64,000 bases of DNA, taken from Marichromatium bheemlicum. Lineage in GTDB: Bacteria; Pseudomonadota; Gammaproteobacteria; Chromatiales; Chromatiaceae. The position numbers and the translations under genes are program-made. The DNA lies in assembly GCF_012276755.1 (NCBI RefSeq), contig NZ_JAAXKX010000002.1, positions 282,985-346,984 on the forward strand, read 5' to 3'. Of this stretch, positions 27,077 through 35,630 are shown one piece after another; positions within the stretch are counted from its first letter, which is position 1; each line of letters opens with the position of its first letter. Below the pieces are notes generated by a model. The model worked only from the letters and a program-made list of their open reading frames with translations, was not told where the DNA came from and made no database searches.

Positions 27077-27915
27077 GTACGCCCTACTCCGAGGTCGTCG
27101 AGACCGCCCGCAACTATTACAACAGCGAGGATGCCGACAACTTCTACTTCCATATCTGGGGCGGCGAAGACATCCATATCGGCCTCTACCGACACGCCGA
27201 CGAGGCGATCGCCACGGCCAGCCGCCGTACCATCGAACGCATGGCCGGGATCGCCGCCCCCATCACCCCGCAGACCCGGGTGCTCGATATCGGTTCGGGA
27301 TTTGGCGGCGCAGCACGCTACCTCGCCGCCAGCTTCGGCTGCACGGTGACCTGTCTGAATCTCAGCGAAAAGGAGAACGCACGCAATCGCGCGATGAATC
27401 GCGACCAGGGACTCGACGGCCGCATCGCGGTACGTGACGGCAGTTTCGAATCGATCCCGCTCGGCGATGCCAGCGTCGATCTGGTGTGGTCGCAGGACGC
27501 CATCCTGCATAGCGGCGAGCGTGACCGGGTGGTCACCGAGGTCGCGCGGGTGTTGCGCCCGGGCGGGCACTTCGTCTTCACCGACCCGATGCAGGCCGAT
27601 GACTGTCCATCCGGGGTGCTACAGCCGGTGCTCGAGCGCATCCATCTCAGCACCCTGGGCTCGTTCGCCTTCTATCGTCAGGCCGCGGCACGCCATGGGC
27701 TCGAGGAGGTCGAGATCGTCGATCTCACCGATCAGCTTCCGGTGCACTATGCCCGGGTCGGCGCAGTACTGGAGGCCTCTCGTGAACAGCTCGCCGGCAA
27801 GGTATCGACGGACTACGTGACACGCATGAAGACCGGACTCGAGCACTGGGTCGAGGCCGGGCGCGCCGGGTATCTGAGCTGGGGGATTATGCACTTTCGC
27901 AAGCGCGCCGACTGA
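27073..27915 (+). CDS. sdmt: Sarcosine/dimethylglycine N-methyltransferase
   Basis: This enzyme finishes betaine synthesis by methylating sarcosine and dimethylglycine. It has 280 residues. The N-terminal part reads ETARNYYNSEDADNFYFHIWGGEDIHIGLY, typical of SDMT; the SAM loop is VLDIGSGFGGAARYLA; DLVWSQDAILHSG follows. Its start overlaps the GSMT stop (ATGA). A perfect 12-bp hairpin lies 42 bp after its stop. Confidence 0.94.
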   Translation: MSTPYSEVVETARNYYNSEDADNFYFHIWGGEDIHIGLYRHADEAIATASRRTIERMAGIAAPITPQTRVLDIGSGFGGAARYLAASFGCTVTCLNLSEKENARNRAMNRDQGLDGRIAVRDGSFESIPLGDASVDLVWSQDAILHSGERDRVVTEVARVLRPGGHFVFTDPMQADDCPSGVLQPVLERIHLSTLGSFAFYRQAAARHGLEEVEIVDLTDQLPVHYARVGAVLEASREQLAGKVSTDYVTRMKTGLEHWVEAGRAGYLSWGIMHFRKRAD

Positions 27916-27956
27916 GTCAGCGCCAACCGCTGCGCGCGCATGGTCATGAGTGCTAG

Positions 27957-27985
27957 GCGGATCGGGTGGCAAGCACCCGATCCGC
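27957..27985. terminator. 12-bp perfect hairpin between SDMT and the cold-shock gene
   Basis: Arms 27957-27968 and 27974-27985 are perfectly complementary around a five-base loop. It lies between two convergent genes and can serve both directions. There is no T-tract on either side. Confidence 0.5.
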
Positions 27986-28028
27986 GTCCTGACCCACTCG
28001 GCCCAACGGGGCCAGGTGGGAGCAGGAA

Positions 28029-28241
28029 TTAGGCCGGGGTGACGTTCTCGGCCTGCGGACCCTTGGGGCCCTGGGTGACCTGCATCATCACCTGCTGGCC
28101 CTCGAGCAGGGTCTTGCGGCCAGCGCCATTGATCGCGCTGTAATGCACGAAGACGTCCTTGCCGCCTTCACGTGCAATGAAACCGTAGCCCTTCTCGTCG
28201 TTGAACCACTTCACCGTCCCGGAAACCATTTCGCCTGGCAT
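28029..28241 (-). CDS. Cold-shock domain protein (CspA family)
   Basis: A 70-residue single cold-shock domain that binds single-stranded nucleic acid and acts as an RNA chaperone. RNP1 is KGYGFI and RNP2 is VFVHYSAI; the start is [17 protein letters not shown] preceded by four residues (MPGE). The ATG at 28241 has an AGG six bases upstream; an ATG four codons in is possible. A long leader with hairpins lies upstream, as is usual for cold-shock mRNAs. Confidence 0.95.
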   Translation of the reverse strand: MPGEMVSGTVKWFNDEKGYGFIAREGGKDVFVHYSAINGAGRKTLLEGQQVMMQVTQGPKGPQAENVTPA

Positions 28242-29255
28242 ATCAACCTCATCACAATATAAAGCACCGGCATTGATCTCGCCGGTATTGCTAAAAAACC
28301 CGCCATCCGCAAGCAATACGGCAGCGGCTTCGTCACCATGCCACAACATGGCGAAGAATCGAACGGGGCCATAAGGCACCCGCAAAATCGGTCACGACAC
28401 AGGGTGTCGCACCACATCCGTTATCGACCGCAGTCGATGAACGAGACCAGGCTTCCGCTTGGTACACCGATCAGCGAACCCCGCCAGCAGGGTCTTGAGG
28501 ATCGGTTTACCACCACGGGCACGAACACGATGTCACCACGTGGGGATGACCATGGCAGTCGTGACCGGGGGGAAGGGGCATCGTCCTGCTCGAGCACCGA
28601 CAGAGTCGTCGCAACCCGCCCTTCCGGGCGACAGCAACCTCCTCAGCGACCTCGAGACCAGTGGCCCCATGCGATTGATCGAGCGGTATTGGTTCCGGGC
28701 GGGACGACCACGCAGCGCCGACAAACTGGCGACACGGGGGCGGCTGATCGAGCACTCGCGACAAGGTCGACGGCTCGGCAGCGGACTCCGATTCCATGGG
28801 GTCCCGCACAACTATCCTTCCATCAAGCACACGCATCCGGCGTATTCGTTCTCAACGGTGATGCATCCTGCACCACCAATGCTTCGACGTCATTATGCGA
28901 TGCTCTTTCACCAGTGTAAACCGGAGATAGTGATCGCATCATGATCCACCCGTCTTTGTGTTCTTCATTGCCGTACCCATCAACACATGACGACAATCGA
29001 GATCGATCGTCGTCAATGTCATTGTCCCGACACGATCTTCGGATACACCTTTCCTGCGCCACACAGCCCGATGGGCATGTGTATCCAGACAACGTCTATG
29101 AGCGAGGTTGGGGGTGATCGGCGGAGATACCGCAGGGGGGAGAGATGCGACGGAAACGACCTTCAGTAAAACGGGATGGAAATCCTGATACGGGCTAGTG
29201 TACCCCTGAATCCCGTCCTTGGCGACGAAAATCTGCGTCTGCCGCATCTGTCACC
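28242..29255. other. About 1 kb without a convincing gene
   Basis: This stretch lies between the cold-shock gene and the EAL gene. The first 200 bp should be the cold-shock leader and promoter. From about 28800 to 29250 base composition becomes clearly less GC-rich than the rest of the window. Open frames exist in several phases, but none has a recognisable motif, ribosome site or typical codon pattern. It may hold an RNA gene, a decayed gene or regulatory DNA. Confidence 0.5.
28266..28286 (-). promoter_or_regulatory. Hairpin in the cold-shock gene leader
   Basis: Six-base arms at 28266-28271 and 28281-28286 pair around a nine-base loop, 25 bp upstream of the start codon. A larger pairing (seven-base arms around 28289 and 28315) encloses a T-rich stretch on the transcript. 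Such leader folds act as thermosensors in other cspA-type mRNAs; function here is inferred. Confidence 0.35.
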
Positions 29256-30614
29256 TCAGGTGTCGATGAAGCTCGACTCGGATTCGATGCGCTGAACCGC
29301 CGGGTACATCAGGTCCTGGTAGGGCATGCTGACGAAATGTCCCTGGATGGCATCGACCCCGGCGGTGAACAGCATCGGCAGCAGCCGCGCGCTTTCAACG
29401 GCCAGCGCGATCACCCGGATGTCGCGCGCGTGGGCACAACGGACGAGATGATCGAGCGCGCGCTGATCGATCCCGCCCTCGACCAGACCTCGGGTGATCT
29501 TGCGGTTGAGCTTGATATGGGTCATCAGCCCCCCGTGGCGCTCGAGGAAACGACAGTCACCGACCCCGGGGTCCTCAAGGAGGAGGCCATGACCACCGAG
29601 ACGCAGCAACTCGGCAAGCTGTTCGACCCCCTCGGGTTCACGCATGAAGGCATCGCGATGCAGCTCGACGACGATCGATCCGGGCGAAATCCGCGCCGCT
29701 GCGGTGAACCCCCCGATGGCCTTGATCAAGGCACTCGAGCGCAGCGTCTCGCTGGCGAGGTTGACAAACAGCATGGCATTGGTGCGACCGGCCCGTTGCA
29801 GCTCCTCAAGGATGGTCAGCGCGCGCCGGTAGATCCATAGGTCGATCTTACCCATCCAGCCGGCCTGGACGATGGTCGGCAGGAAGTCACCGGGCAGCAT
29901 CAGCTCGCCGGACTCGTCCTTGAGCCGAACCAGGGCCTCGAATTGGCTGCGCGGCTGGTCCGGAGCCTTGAGCGGCACGATCGGCTGGAATTCTAGGGTT
30001 AGTCCACCATCGTCGATCAACGACTTGATACGCAGTTGATCCGGGGGCAGCCCGGCCTCGTGCACCGTGGTCTCGGCAACGAACTCGGTCTGCGGTTCGG
30101 ACTCCTCCGCTCGCCCCTTGCTCAGGTCGGTGATGGTGGGGATGACCATCCCGCGCCCGTCATCGCGACGTCGCTCGCGCGGGGTGGCCTCGGCCACCAT
30201 CGCCCCTGACTGCTCAAGCTGGCGCAACCGACGGCGCAATACGGCATTGCTGAGTTCACGCTCGCAGACCATTAGCAGATGATCGGTATCGCCGACCATC
30301 ACCACGTCGGCCGCCCCCCAGCGATACCCCTCGGCCGGCGAGAGCTGACTATCACGCGGCTTGACTAGGACCATCGAGGCATCGAGGCCGTCACCGATCG
30401 ATTCGAGACGTTCGTCGAAGGCCAGATCGAAGAAGCAGCCAGCCTCGCAAAGCACGAGATCCCAGCGCCCCGGTTCGCGCAGGGCCTGGTCGAGCGCATC
30501 CTGGCTACTGATCGCAGTCAGGGCGACCTTGATACCTCGACGATTGAGCAGGGCGGGGATACGGAGTTTGACGGGTTCCGGGTCAACACACAGGATGTGC
30601 TTTTCTTCGATCAT
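29256..30614 (-). CDS. Degenerate EAL-domain protein with receiver-like N-terminus
   Basis: A 452-residue protein. Residues 1-130 resemble a response-regulator receiver fold (KHILCVDPEPVKLRIPALL, then WDLVLCEAG), a linker follows, and the C-terminal half is an EAL domain. The EAL triplet itself is present (QFEALVRL), as is N in FVNLAS, but the metal motif DDFG is EDPG, the KID motif is KLN, and the AEGVE glutamate is replaced (ALAVES). It is therefore probably a c-di-GMP binder or an inactive relay rather than a phosphodiesterase. The start at 30614 (MIEEKHIL) has only a weak ribosome site. Confidence 0.85.
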   Translation of the reverse strand: MIEEKHILCVDPEPVKLRIPALLNRRGIKVALTAISSQDALDQALREPGRWDLVLCEAGCFFDLAFDERLESIGDGLDASMVLVKPRDSQLSPAEGYRWGAADVVMVGDTDHLLMVCERELSNAVLRRRLRQLEQSGAMVAEATPRERRRDDGRGMVIPTITDLSKGRAEESEPQTEFVAETTVHEAGLPPDQLRIKSLIDDGGLTLEFQPIVPLKAPDQPRSQFEALVRLKDESGELMLPGDFLPTIVQAGWMGKIDLWIYRRALTILEELQRAGRTNAMLFVNLASETLRSSALIKAIGGFTAAARISPGSIVVELHRDAFMREPEGVEQLAELLRLGGHGLLLEDPGVGDCRFLERHGGLMTHIKLNRKITRGLVEGGIDQRALDHLVRCAHARDIRVIALAVESARLLPMLFTAGVDAIQGHFVSMPYQDLMYPAVQRIESESSFIDT

Positions 30615-30807
30615 CCGAGGTCCAGTGAATACGGGTTGCACGGACGGCGTGTCCTGGGGGCCCAAAATAAGCCGCGCGCCAGGCCAACGCAACCCTGCGC
30701 AGTCGCGTTTTCGCCGCGCAGCCGGCCCAGATCAAGCCTATCGCAGAGATCAACAGGACCCCGTCCACACCCCCCTCACCGAGTGGCGCTCGCCGTCTCA
30801 TCTCCCC

Positions 30808-31011
30808 TTAGGGGGCCTCCCCGGCGGCCAGCGCCGAGGGGCGGGCGCGGATCCGCTCCCACACCAACTCGTGGAAGAAATAGGCCACGGTGTTGATCAC
30901 CGGCTCGACCAGGGCGATGGCGCCGCCGACGACCCAGCTGCCGGTCATCACATAGGCCACGGTGAAGGCCACCGTCATGTGCACCGTGCCGAAGGTGAGT
31001 GTCTTGATCAT
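30808..31011 (-). CDS. DUF2061 small membrane protein
   Basis: A 67-residue membrane protein with two hydrophobic stretches (VAFTVAYVMTGSWVVGGAIAL and the following VEPVINTVAYFFHELVWERI). The AYFFHELVWERI end corresponds to the YxxHExxW motif of DUF2061. The function is unknown. GGAGG lies nine bases before the ATG at 31011. A Fur-like box lies 55 bp upstream, suggesting iron control. Confidence 0.82.
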   Translation of the reverse strand: MIKTLTFGTVHMTVAFTVAYVMTGSWVVGGAIALVEPVINTVAYFFHELVWERIRARPSALAAGEAP

Positions 31012-31065
31012 GGTCGCTACCCTCCTCGCTTACCTTGAGGACAAGGATAGACCCAGATCACTCTT

Positions 31066-31086
31066 AAATGAAATAGATTCTCATTT
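31066..31086 (-). promoter_or_regulatory. Fur-box-like palindrome upstream of the DUF2061 gene
   Basis: The site reads on the minus strand as TGAGAAT-C-TATTTCA flanked by AAA and TTT, a good match to the 7-1-7 Fur pattern TGATAAT-N-ATTATCA. The surrounding 40 bp are AT-rich. A weak sigma-70 arrangement (TTGTAA, 17 bp, TTAAGA on the minus strand) overlaps it, so iron-bound Fur could block transcription of the DUF2061 gene. Confidence 0.5.
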
Positions 31087-31127
31087 ACAAAACGATCGGC
31101 CTGAACGATCACACCCTCGGTGGGCGT

Positions 31128-33128
31128 TCAACCCTCGGCCTCGACGAGGATACAGTGGACACGATGCGTCGCACTGACCGCCCGCCCCTCGGGATAGGCC
31201 AGGGCACACTCGGGACGCGCCTCGGGGCAGCGCGGATGGAAGTGACAGCCCGGCGGCGGCGCACTCGGCGAGGGCATGTCACCCTCTAGACGCAGGGTGC
31301 GCCGCTCGGCCCGGGGGTCGGCCACCGGCACCGCCGAGAGCAGCGCGCGGGTATAGGGATGACGCGGACGCTCGAGGACCTCCTCGACCCGCCCCTGCTC
31401 GACCACCCGACCGAGATACATCACCGCGACCTCGTGGGCGAGATAGGCGACCACCGACAGGTCATGGGTGATGAACAGATAGGACAGCCCGAGACGGGCC
31501 TGGAGATCCTTGAGTAGGTTGAGGATCTGCGCCTGCACCGAGACGTCGAGCGCACTGGTCGGCTCGTCGCAGACGATCACCCTGGGGTCGACGGCGAGCG
31601 CGCGGGCGATACAGATGCGTTGGCGCTGCCCGCCGGAGAACTCGTGCGGATAGCGCTCGACGGCCGCACCCGGCATCCCCACCAGCTCGAGCAGCTCGGC
31701 GGCACGGCGCAGCCGCTCCGGGCGGGTGCGCGCCAGCCCCAGCGCCTGCAGCCCCTCGCCGATCACGTCGCCGACCAGCATGCGCGGATTCATTGAGGCA
31801 TGCGGGTCCTGGAAGATGATCTGCAGGTCCTTGCGGAAGCGGCGCATCCGGCGATGGCTGAGCCCGGCGAGTTCGTGGCCCTGGTAGCGGATCGAGCCGG
31901 CGGTGGGCGCGATCAGCTGCAGCAGCGCCTTGCCGGCGGTGGTCTTGCCGCAGCCGGACTCACCGACCAGCGCCAGAGTGCGCCCCGGGCGCAGCCGCAG
32001 TGAGACCCCGTCGACCGCGCGCACCTGCCCGACCACCCGGCGCAGCACCCCGCGGTGGATCGGGAAGTGCACCTTGAGATCGGCCACCTCGAGCAGCGGG
32101 GCGGCATCCTCCCCGACGGGCACCTGCTCACCCTCCGCCACCGCAGGCTCAGCCACGGTGGCGGTGTCGACCAGGTCGGCGTCCCACAGATGGCAGCGCA
32201 CCCAGTGCCCCGCCCCGGCCTCGTGCCAGGGCGGCAACTGCTCGACGCAGCGCGCGAGCGCGCGCGGACAGCGCTCGACGAAACGACAGCCGGTAAACGC
32301 GCGATCGAGCGGCGGCACCCGCCCGGGGATGGCCGCGAGCCGCGCGCCGCGCTTGTCCGCCGTCGGCAGACTCTCGAGCAGCATACGGCTGTAGGGGTGC
32401 GCGGGCGCGGCGAAGAAGGCGGCGGTGGTCGCCGTCTCGACGATCTCGCCGGCATACATCACCGCCAGCCGCTCGGCGGTCTCGGCCACCACCCCGAGGT
32501 CGTGGGTGATCAGCAACACCGCCAACCCGCTTTGCTGCTGCAGGGTCTTGAGCAGGCCCAGCACCTGGGCCTGAATGGTGACATCGAGCGCGGTGGTCGG
32601 CTCGTCGGCGATCAGCAGCTCAGGGTCGCCGGCGAGTGCCATGGCGATCATCACCCGCTGCTTCATCCCGCCCGAGAGCTGGTGCGGGTACTCGCGCGCG
32701 CGCCGCTCGGGGTCGGGGATGCCGACCGCGCGCAGCAGCTCCAGCACCCGCGCATCCACCGCCGCGGCGGCGCCCGCGTGCAGCCGCACCGCCTCGGCGA
32801 TCTGCGCACCGATCCGCATCACCGGGTTGAGCGAGGTCTGCGGCTCCTGGAAGATCATCGCCAGGCGCGCGCCGCGCACCCGACGCATCTCGGCCTCGCT
32901 GAGGCGCAGCAGGTCGACCCCGTCGAGCCGTACCGCGCCGGCCTCGATCCGCCCCGCCGGCGGCAGCAACCGCATCAGCGACAGCGCGGTCATCGACTTG
33001 CCGCAGCCCGACTCGCCGAGCAGCGCGAAGGTCTCGCCGCGTGCCAGCTCCAGTCGCACCCCGTCGACCACCCGCGCCGCGCCGATGGTGGTGCTCAGCC
33101 CCTCGACCTCGAGCAGCGGCGCGCTCAT
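31128..33128 (-). CDS. yejF: Peptide ABC transporter, fused double ATPase (YejF-like)
   Basis: A 666-residue protein with two ABC ATPase domains. The first has Walker [10 protein letters not shown], signature [14 protein letters not shown] and Walker [13 protein letters not shown]; the second has [23 protein letters not shown] and [12 protein letters not shown]. Each is followed by the C-terminal oligopeptide-transporter cysteine region ([10 protein letters not shown] and [10 protein letters not shown]) thought to bind an Fe-S cluster or metal. It energises uptake through the two permeases encoded upstream. The ATG at 33128 starts the first domain; the open frame continues upstream without homology. 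Confidence 0.93.
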   Translation of the reverse strand: MSAPLLEVEGLSTTIGAARVVDGVRLELARGETFALLGESGCGKSMTALSLMRLLPPAGRIEAGAVRLDGVDLLRLSEAEMRRVRGARLAMIFQEPQTSLNPVMRIGAQIAEAVRLHAGAAAAVDARVLELLRAVGIPDPERRAREYPHQLSGGMKQRVMIAMALAGDPELLIADEPTTALDVTIQAQVLGLLKTLQQQSGLAVLLITHDLGVVAETAERLAVMYAGEIVETATTAAFFAAPAHPYSRMLLESLPTADKRGARLAAIPGRVPPLDRAFTGCRFVERCPRALARCVEQLPPWHEAGAGHWVRCHLWDADLVDTATVAEPAVAEGEQVPVGEDAAPLLEVADLKVHFPIHRGVLRRVVGQVRAVDGVSLRLRPGRTLALVGESGCGKTTAGKALLQLIAPTAGSIRYQGHELAGLSHRRMRRFRKDLQIIFQDPHASMNPRMLVGDVIGEGLQALGLARTRPERLRRAAELLELVGMPGAAVERYPHEFSGGQRQRICIARALAVDPRVIVCDEPTSALDVSVQAQILNLLKDLQARLGLSYLFITHDLSVVAYLAHEVAVMYLGRVVEQGRVEEVLERPRHPYTRALLSAVPVADPRAERRTLRLEGDMPSPSAPPPGCHFHPRCPEARPECALAYPEGRAVSATHRVHCILVEAEG

Positions 33129-33220
33129 CGCCAGCCCCCCGGGACGACGAGGATGACGGACGCGTGGCGACGATGGCGGATCACGGCGAGGGACCTCCGG
33201 GGTTGGGTGGACACGACGGC

Positions 33221-34639
33221 TCAGGCGGCGCCGCGCAGGCGCGGGTCGAAGGCATCGCGCACCACGTCGGCGAACAGGTTGGCGGCCAGCACCAGGGTGA
33301 ACATGAACACGAAGGCGGCGCTCAGCGACCACCACACCACCGGCTCGCGCGCCAGCTCCAGCCGCGCGCCGTTGATCATGTTGCCCCAGCTGTTCATGGT
33401 CGGGTCGACCCCGATGTTGACATAGGAGAGCACCGCCTCGGCCAGCACCAGACCGCTGAAGTCGAGCACCAGGGTGATCAGCACGATGTGCATCACGTTG
33501 GGCAGGATGTGACGGCCGATGATGGTGAAGTGACCGACCCCGAGCGCGCTGGCGGCCTGGACATAGTCCGACTCGCGCAGCTTGAGCGTCTCGCCGCGCA
33601 GCAACCGGCACAGCCCGGTCCAACTGGTCACACCGAGGATCAGACAGAGAAAGAGCAGGCGCAGGTCGGCGCGCTCGACCAGGCTGGCGAAGTCCTCGGC
33701 GTGGTTGCTCATGTAGACCTGCAGCATCAGCACCGCTGCGGCGATCAGCAACACCCCTGGGATGGCGTTGAGGGTGGTGTAGAGATACTGGATCAGGTCA
33801 TCGACCCAGCCCCTGAAGTAACCGGCCATGATCCCCAGCAGCAGCGCCGCGGGCAGCATCACCAGGGTGGTCAGGGTGCCGATCAGCAGCCCGGTGCGCA
33901 CGCTCTTGAGCGCCTGGTAGAGCACGTCCTCGCCGACCTTATCGGTACCGAGGACATGATAGTGACCGGCAAGTAGCGCCACCGCCCCGACGAGCGCCAG
34001 GATCAGCCCGAGGGTGAGCAGGGCCGCGCGCCACGGCACCTCGGTGCGCCCGGCTTTGATGCGCGCGCGCATCAAAGCCGGGGCGATGCCGCGCCGCCGC
34101 GCCAGCGCCGCGCTCAGCGCGAACAGGATCGCCCCCCACAGCGCCAGCCCCAGCAGCGCGCCGAGCAGCCCGCGCCAGAGGATGTCGAGACCACGCGCGT
34201 CGGGGTCGTCGAGATGGGCGCCACCATGCACCAAGCGGGGATAGTCGCGCAGCACCCGGCCATCGGGCAGCTCGATCGCCTCCTTGACGTAGAGATGGGT
34301 GGCGAAGGGCGCCGAGTAGGTCTTCTCCGACTGGCTGCGCAGCCCATCGAGCGCCAGATCGAGCAGGCTCAGCACCTCGGGCGAGTAGCGTGTCTCGGCG
34401 CTCGTCGCGCCGGGCGGGTCAGCGAGGCGCAGCCGCAGATGCACCGAGTCGAGCACCGCGACCAGCAGATAGCAGCCGAGCACCACCAGGGTGACCACCC
34501 CGATGCGCGAGCGCGCCACCCGACGCCAGGGCGCGCGCAGGTGCTCGTGGCGCGCGGCGTGCCAGGCGAACCCGCCGAGCAGCACCAGCAACAGATAGAG
34601 CAGCGCGTCGGTCCACAGCACCACCGGCATCAACGGCAT
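33221..34639 (-). CDS. yejE: Peptide ABC transporter permease (YejE-like)
   Basis: A 472-residue permease. N-terminal helices are followed by a large periplasmic region and the binding-protein-dependent transport core with the EAA-type loop YVQAASALGVGHFTIIGRHILPN. It is longer than typical DppC/OppC, as YejE proteins are. The ATG at 34639 has GGAG seven bases upstream. The cytoplasmic linker ALMRARIKAG is encoded by a perfect 34-bp palindrome (34049-34082). Confidence 0.9.
   Translation of the reverse strand: MPLMPVVLWTDALLYLLLVLLGGFAWHAARHEHLRAPWRRVARSRIGVVTLVVLGCYLLVAVLDSVHLRLRLADPPGATSAETRYSPEVLSLLDLALDGLRSQSEKTYSAPFATHLYVKEAIELPDGRVLRDYPRLVHGGAHLDDPDARGLDILWRGLLGALLGLALWGAILFALSAALARRRGIAPALMRARIKAGRTEVPWRAALLTLGLILALVGAVALLAGHYHVLGTDKVGEDVLYQALKSVRTGLLIGTLTTLVMLPAALLLGIMAGYFRGWVDDLIQYLYTTLNAIPGVLLIAAAVLMLQVYMSNHAEDFASLVERADLRLLFLCLILGVTSWTGLCRLLRGETLKLRESDYVQAASALGVGHFTIIGRHILPNVMHIVLITLVLDFSGLVLAEAVLSYVNIGVDPTMNSWGNMINGARLELAREPVVWWSLSAAFVFMFTLVLAANLFADVVRDAFDPRLRGAA
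34049..34082. repeat. 34-bp perfect palindrome inside yejE
   Basis: Positions 34049-34082 are self-complementary with no loop and no mismatch; the next base pair outwards breaks the symmetry. The centre is alternating GC. It lies wholly inside the coding sequence and is in frame, encoding PALMRARIKAG. Such length is unlikely by chance even at high GC. Confidence 0.85.
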
Positions 34640-34652
34640 GGCATCGCTCCAC

Positions 34653-35630
34653 TCATTGCAACCGCACCCGTGGGTCGGCGAGGGTGTAGGAGATGTCGGT
34701 GAGGATCAGCCCGAGGATGTAGAGCACGGCGCCGAGGAACACCATCGAGCGGACGATGGCGAAGTCCTGGTTGCTGATCGCATCGATGGTGTAGCTGCCC
34801 AGCCCCGGGATGGCGAAGAAGGACTCGGTGATCAGGCTACCCATGAACAACAGCGGCAGCACCACCACCACCCCGGTGAGGATCGGGATCAGGGCGTTGC
34901 GCAACACGTGACGGAACAGCACCAGACGCTCGCCCAGCCCCTTGGCGCGCGCGGTGCGGACATAGTCGCGACCGATCTCCTCGAGAAACAGGGTGCGATA
35001 CCAGCGTGTCCCCGCACCGATACCGCCGATCACCCCGACGATCACCGGCAGCACCAGGAACTTCAACCCGGCGAGCCCGGTGTCGTAGCCCGAGATCGGC
35101 ACCAGCTGGAACAGCTTACCGAGCAGGAACTGGCCGCCGATGATGTAGAACAGCCCCGAGATCGACATCATCGTCACCAGCAGCACCACGCTGGCCAGAT
35201 CGACATAGGTGGCGCGGAAGAAGACGATGAACAGCGCATAGCTGATGTTGAAGGCCAGCCCCACCAGCAGCACCGGCAGCGCGATCGCCAGGCTCGGCCA
35301 CATCCGCTGGGCGATGTCGCGCCCGATGTCGCGCCCATCGTCGGAGCTGCCGAAGTCGAAGACGAACAGCCGTACCGACTTGTCGAAGAAGATGGTCTCG
35401 GTCAGCCGCCCCAGCCCCTCGGCCTCGGCGTTGTAGAGCATCGGCTTGTCGTAGCCATGATCGGCCTTCCAGGCCGCGACCGCCTCGGCGGTCACCCGCT
35501 TCTCGCCGAGATGCATGCGCGCCATGTCGTCGGGCGAATTGACCACGAAGAAGAGCACGAAGGTCAGCAGGTTGACCCCGATCAGGATGGGGATGGCATA
35601 GAGCAGCCGACGCAGGATATAGGCACTCAT
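34653..35630 (-). CDS. yejB: Peptide ABC transporter permease (YejB-like)
   Basis: A 325-residue inner-membrane permease. The N-terminus MSAYILRRLLYAIPILIGVNLL is the classic DppB/OppB start. The EAA loop is YVRTARAKGLGERLVLFRHVLRN, followed by LLFMGSLITESFFAIPGLGSY. Its ATG overlaps the stop of the binding-protein gene by four bases, so it is co-translated with it. Confidence 0.93.
   Translation of the reverse strand: MSAYILRRLLYAIPILIGVNLLTFVLFFVVNSPDDMARMHLGEKRVTAEAVAAWKADHGYDKPMLYNAEAEGLGRLTETIFFDKSVRLFVFDFGSSDDGRDIGRDIAQRMWPSLAIALPVLLVGLAFNISYALFIVFFRATYVDLASVVLLVTMMSISGLFYIIGGQFLLGKLFQLVPISGYDTGLAGLKFLVLPVIVGVIGGIGAGTRWYRTLFLEEIGRDYVRTARAKGLGERLVLFRHVLRNALIPILTGVVVVLPLLFMGSLITESFFAIPGLGSYTIDAISNQDFAIVRSMVFLGAVLYILGLILTDISYTLADPRVRLQ

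Noticed and set aside
28338..28944. Plus-strand open frames of 160-190 codons in the gene-free kilobase
   Set aside because: Two frames overlap each other, neither has a recognisable motif or ribosome site, and codon use is unlike neighbouring genes.
28939..29247. A 102-codon minus-strand frame just upstream of the EAL gene region
   Set aside because: No homology or initiation signal was seen; too weak to call a gene.
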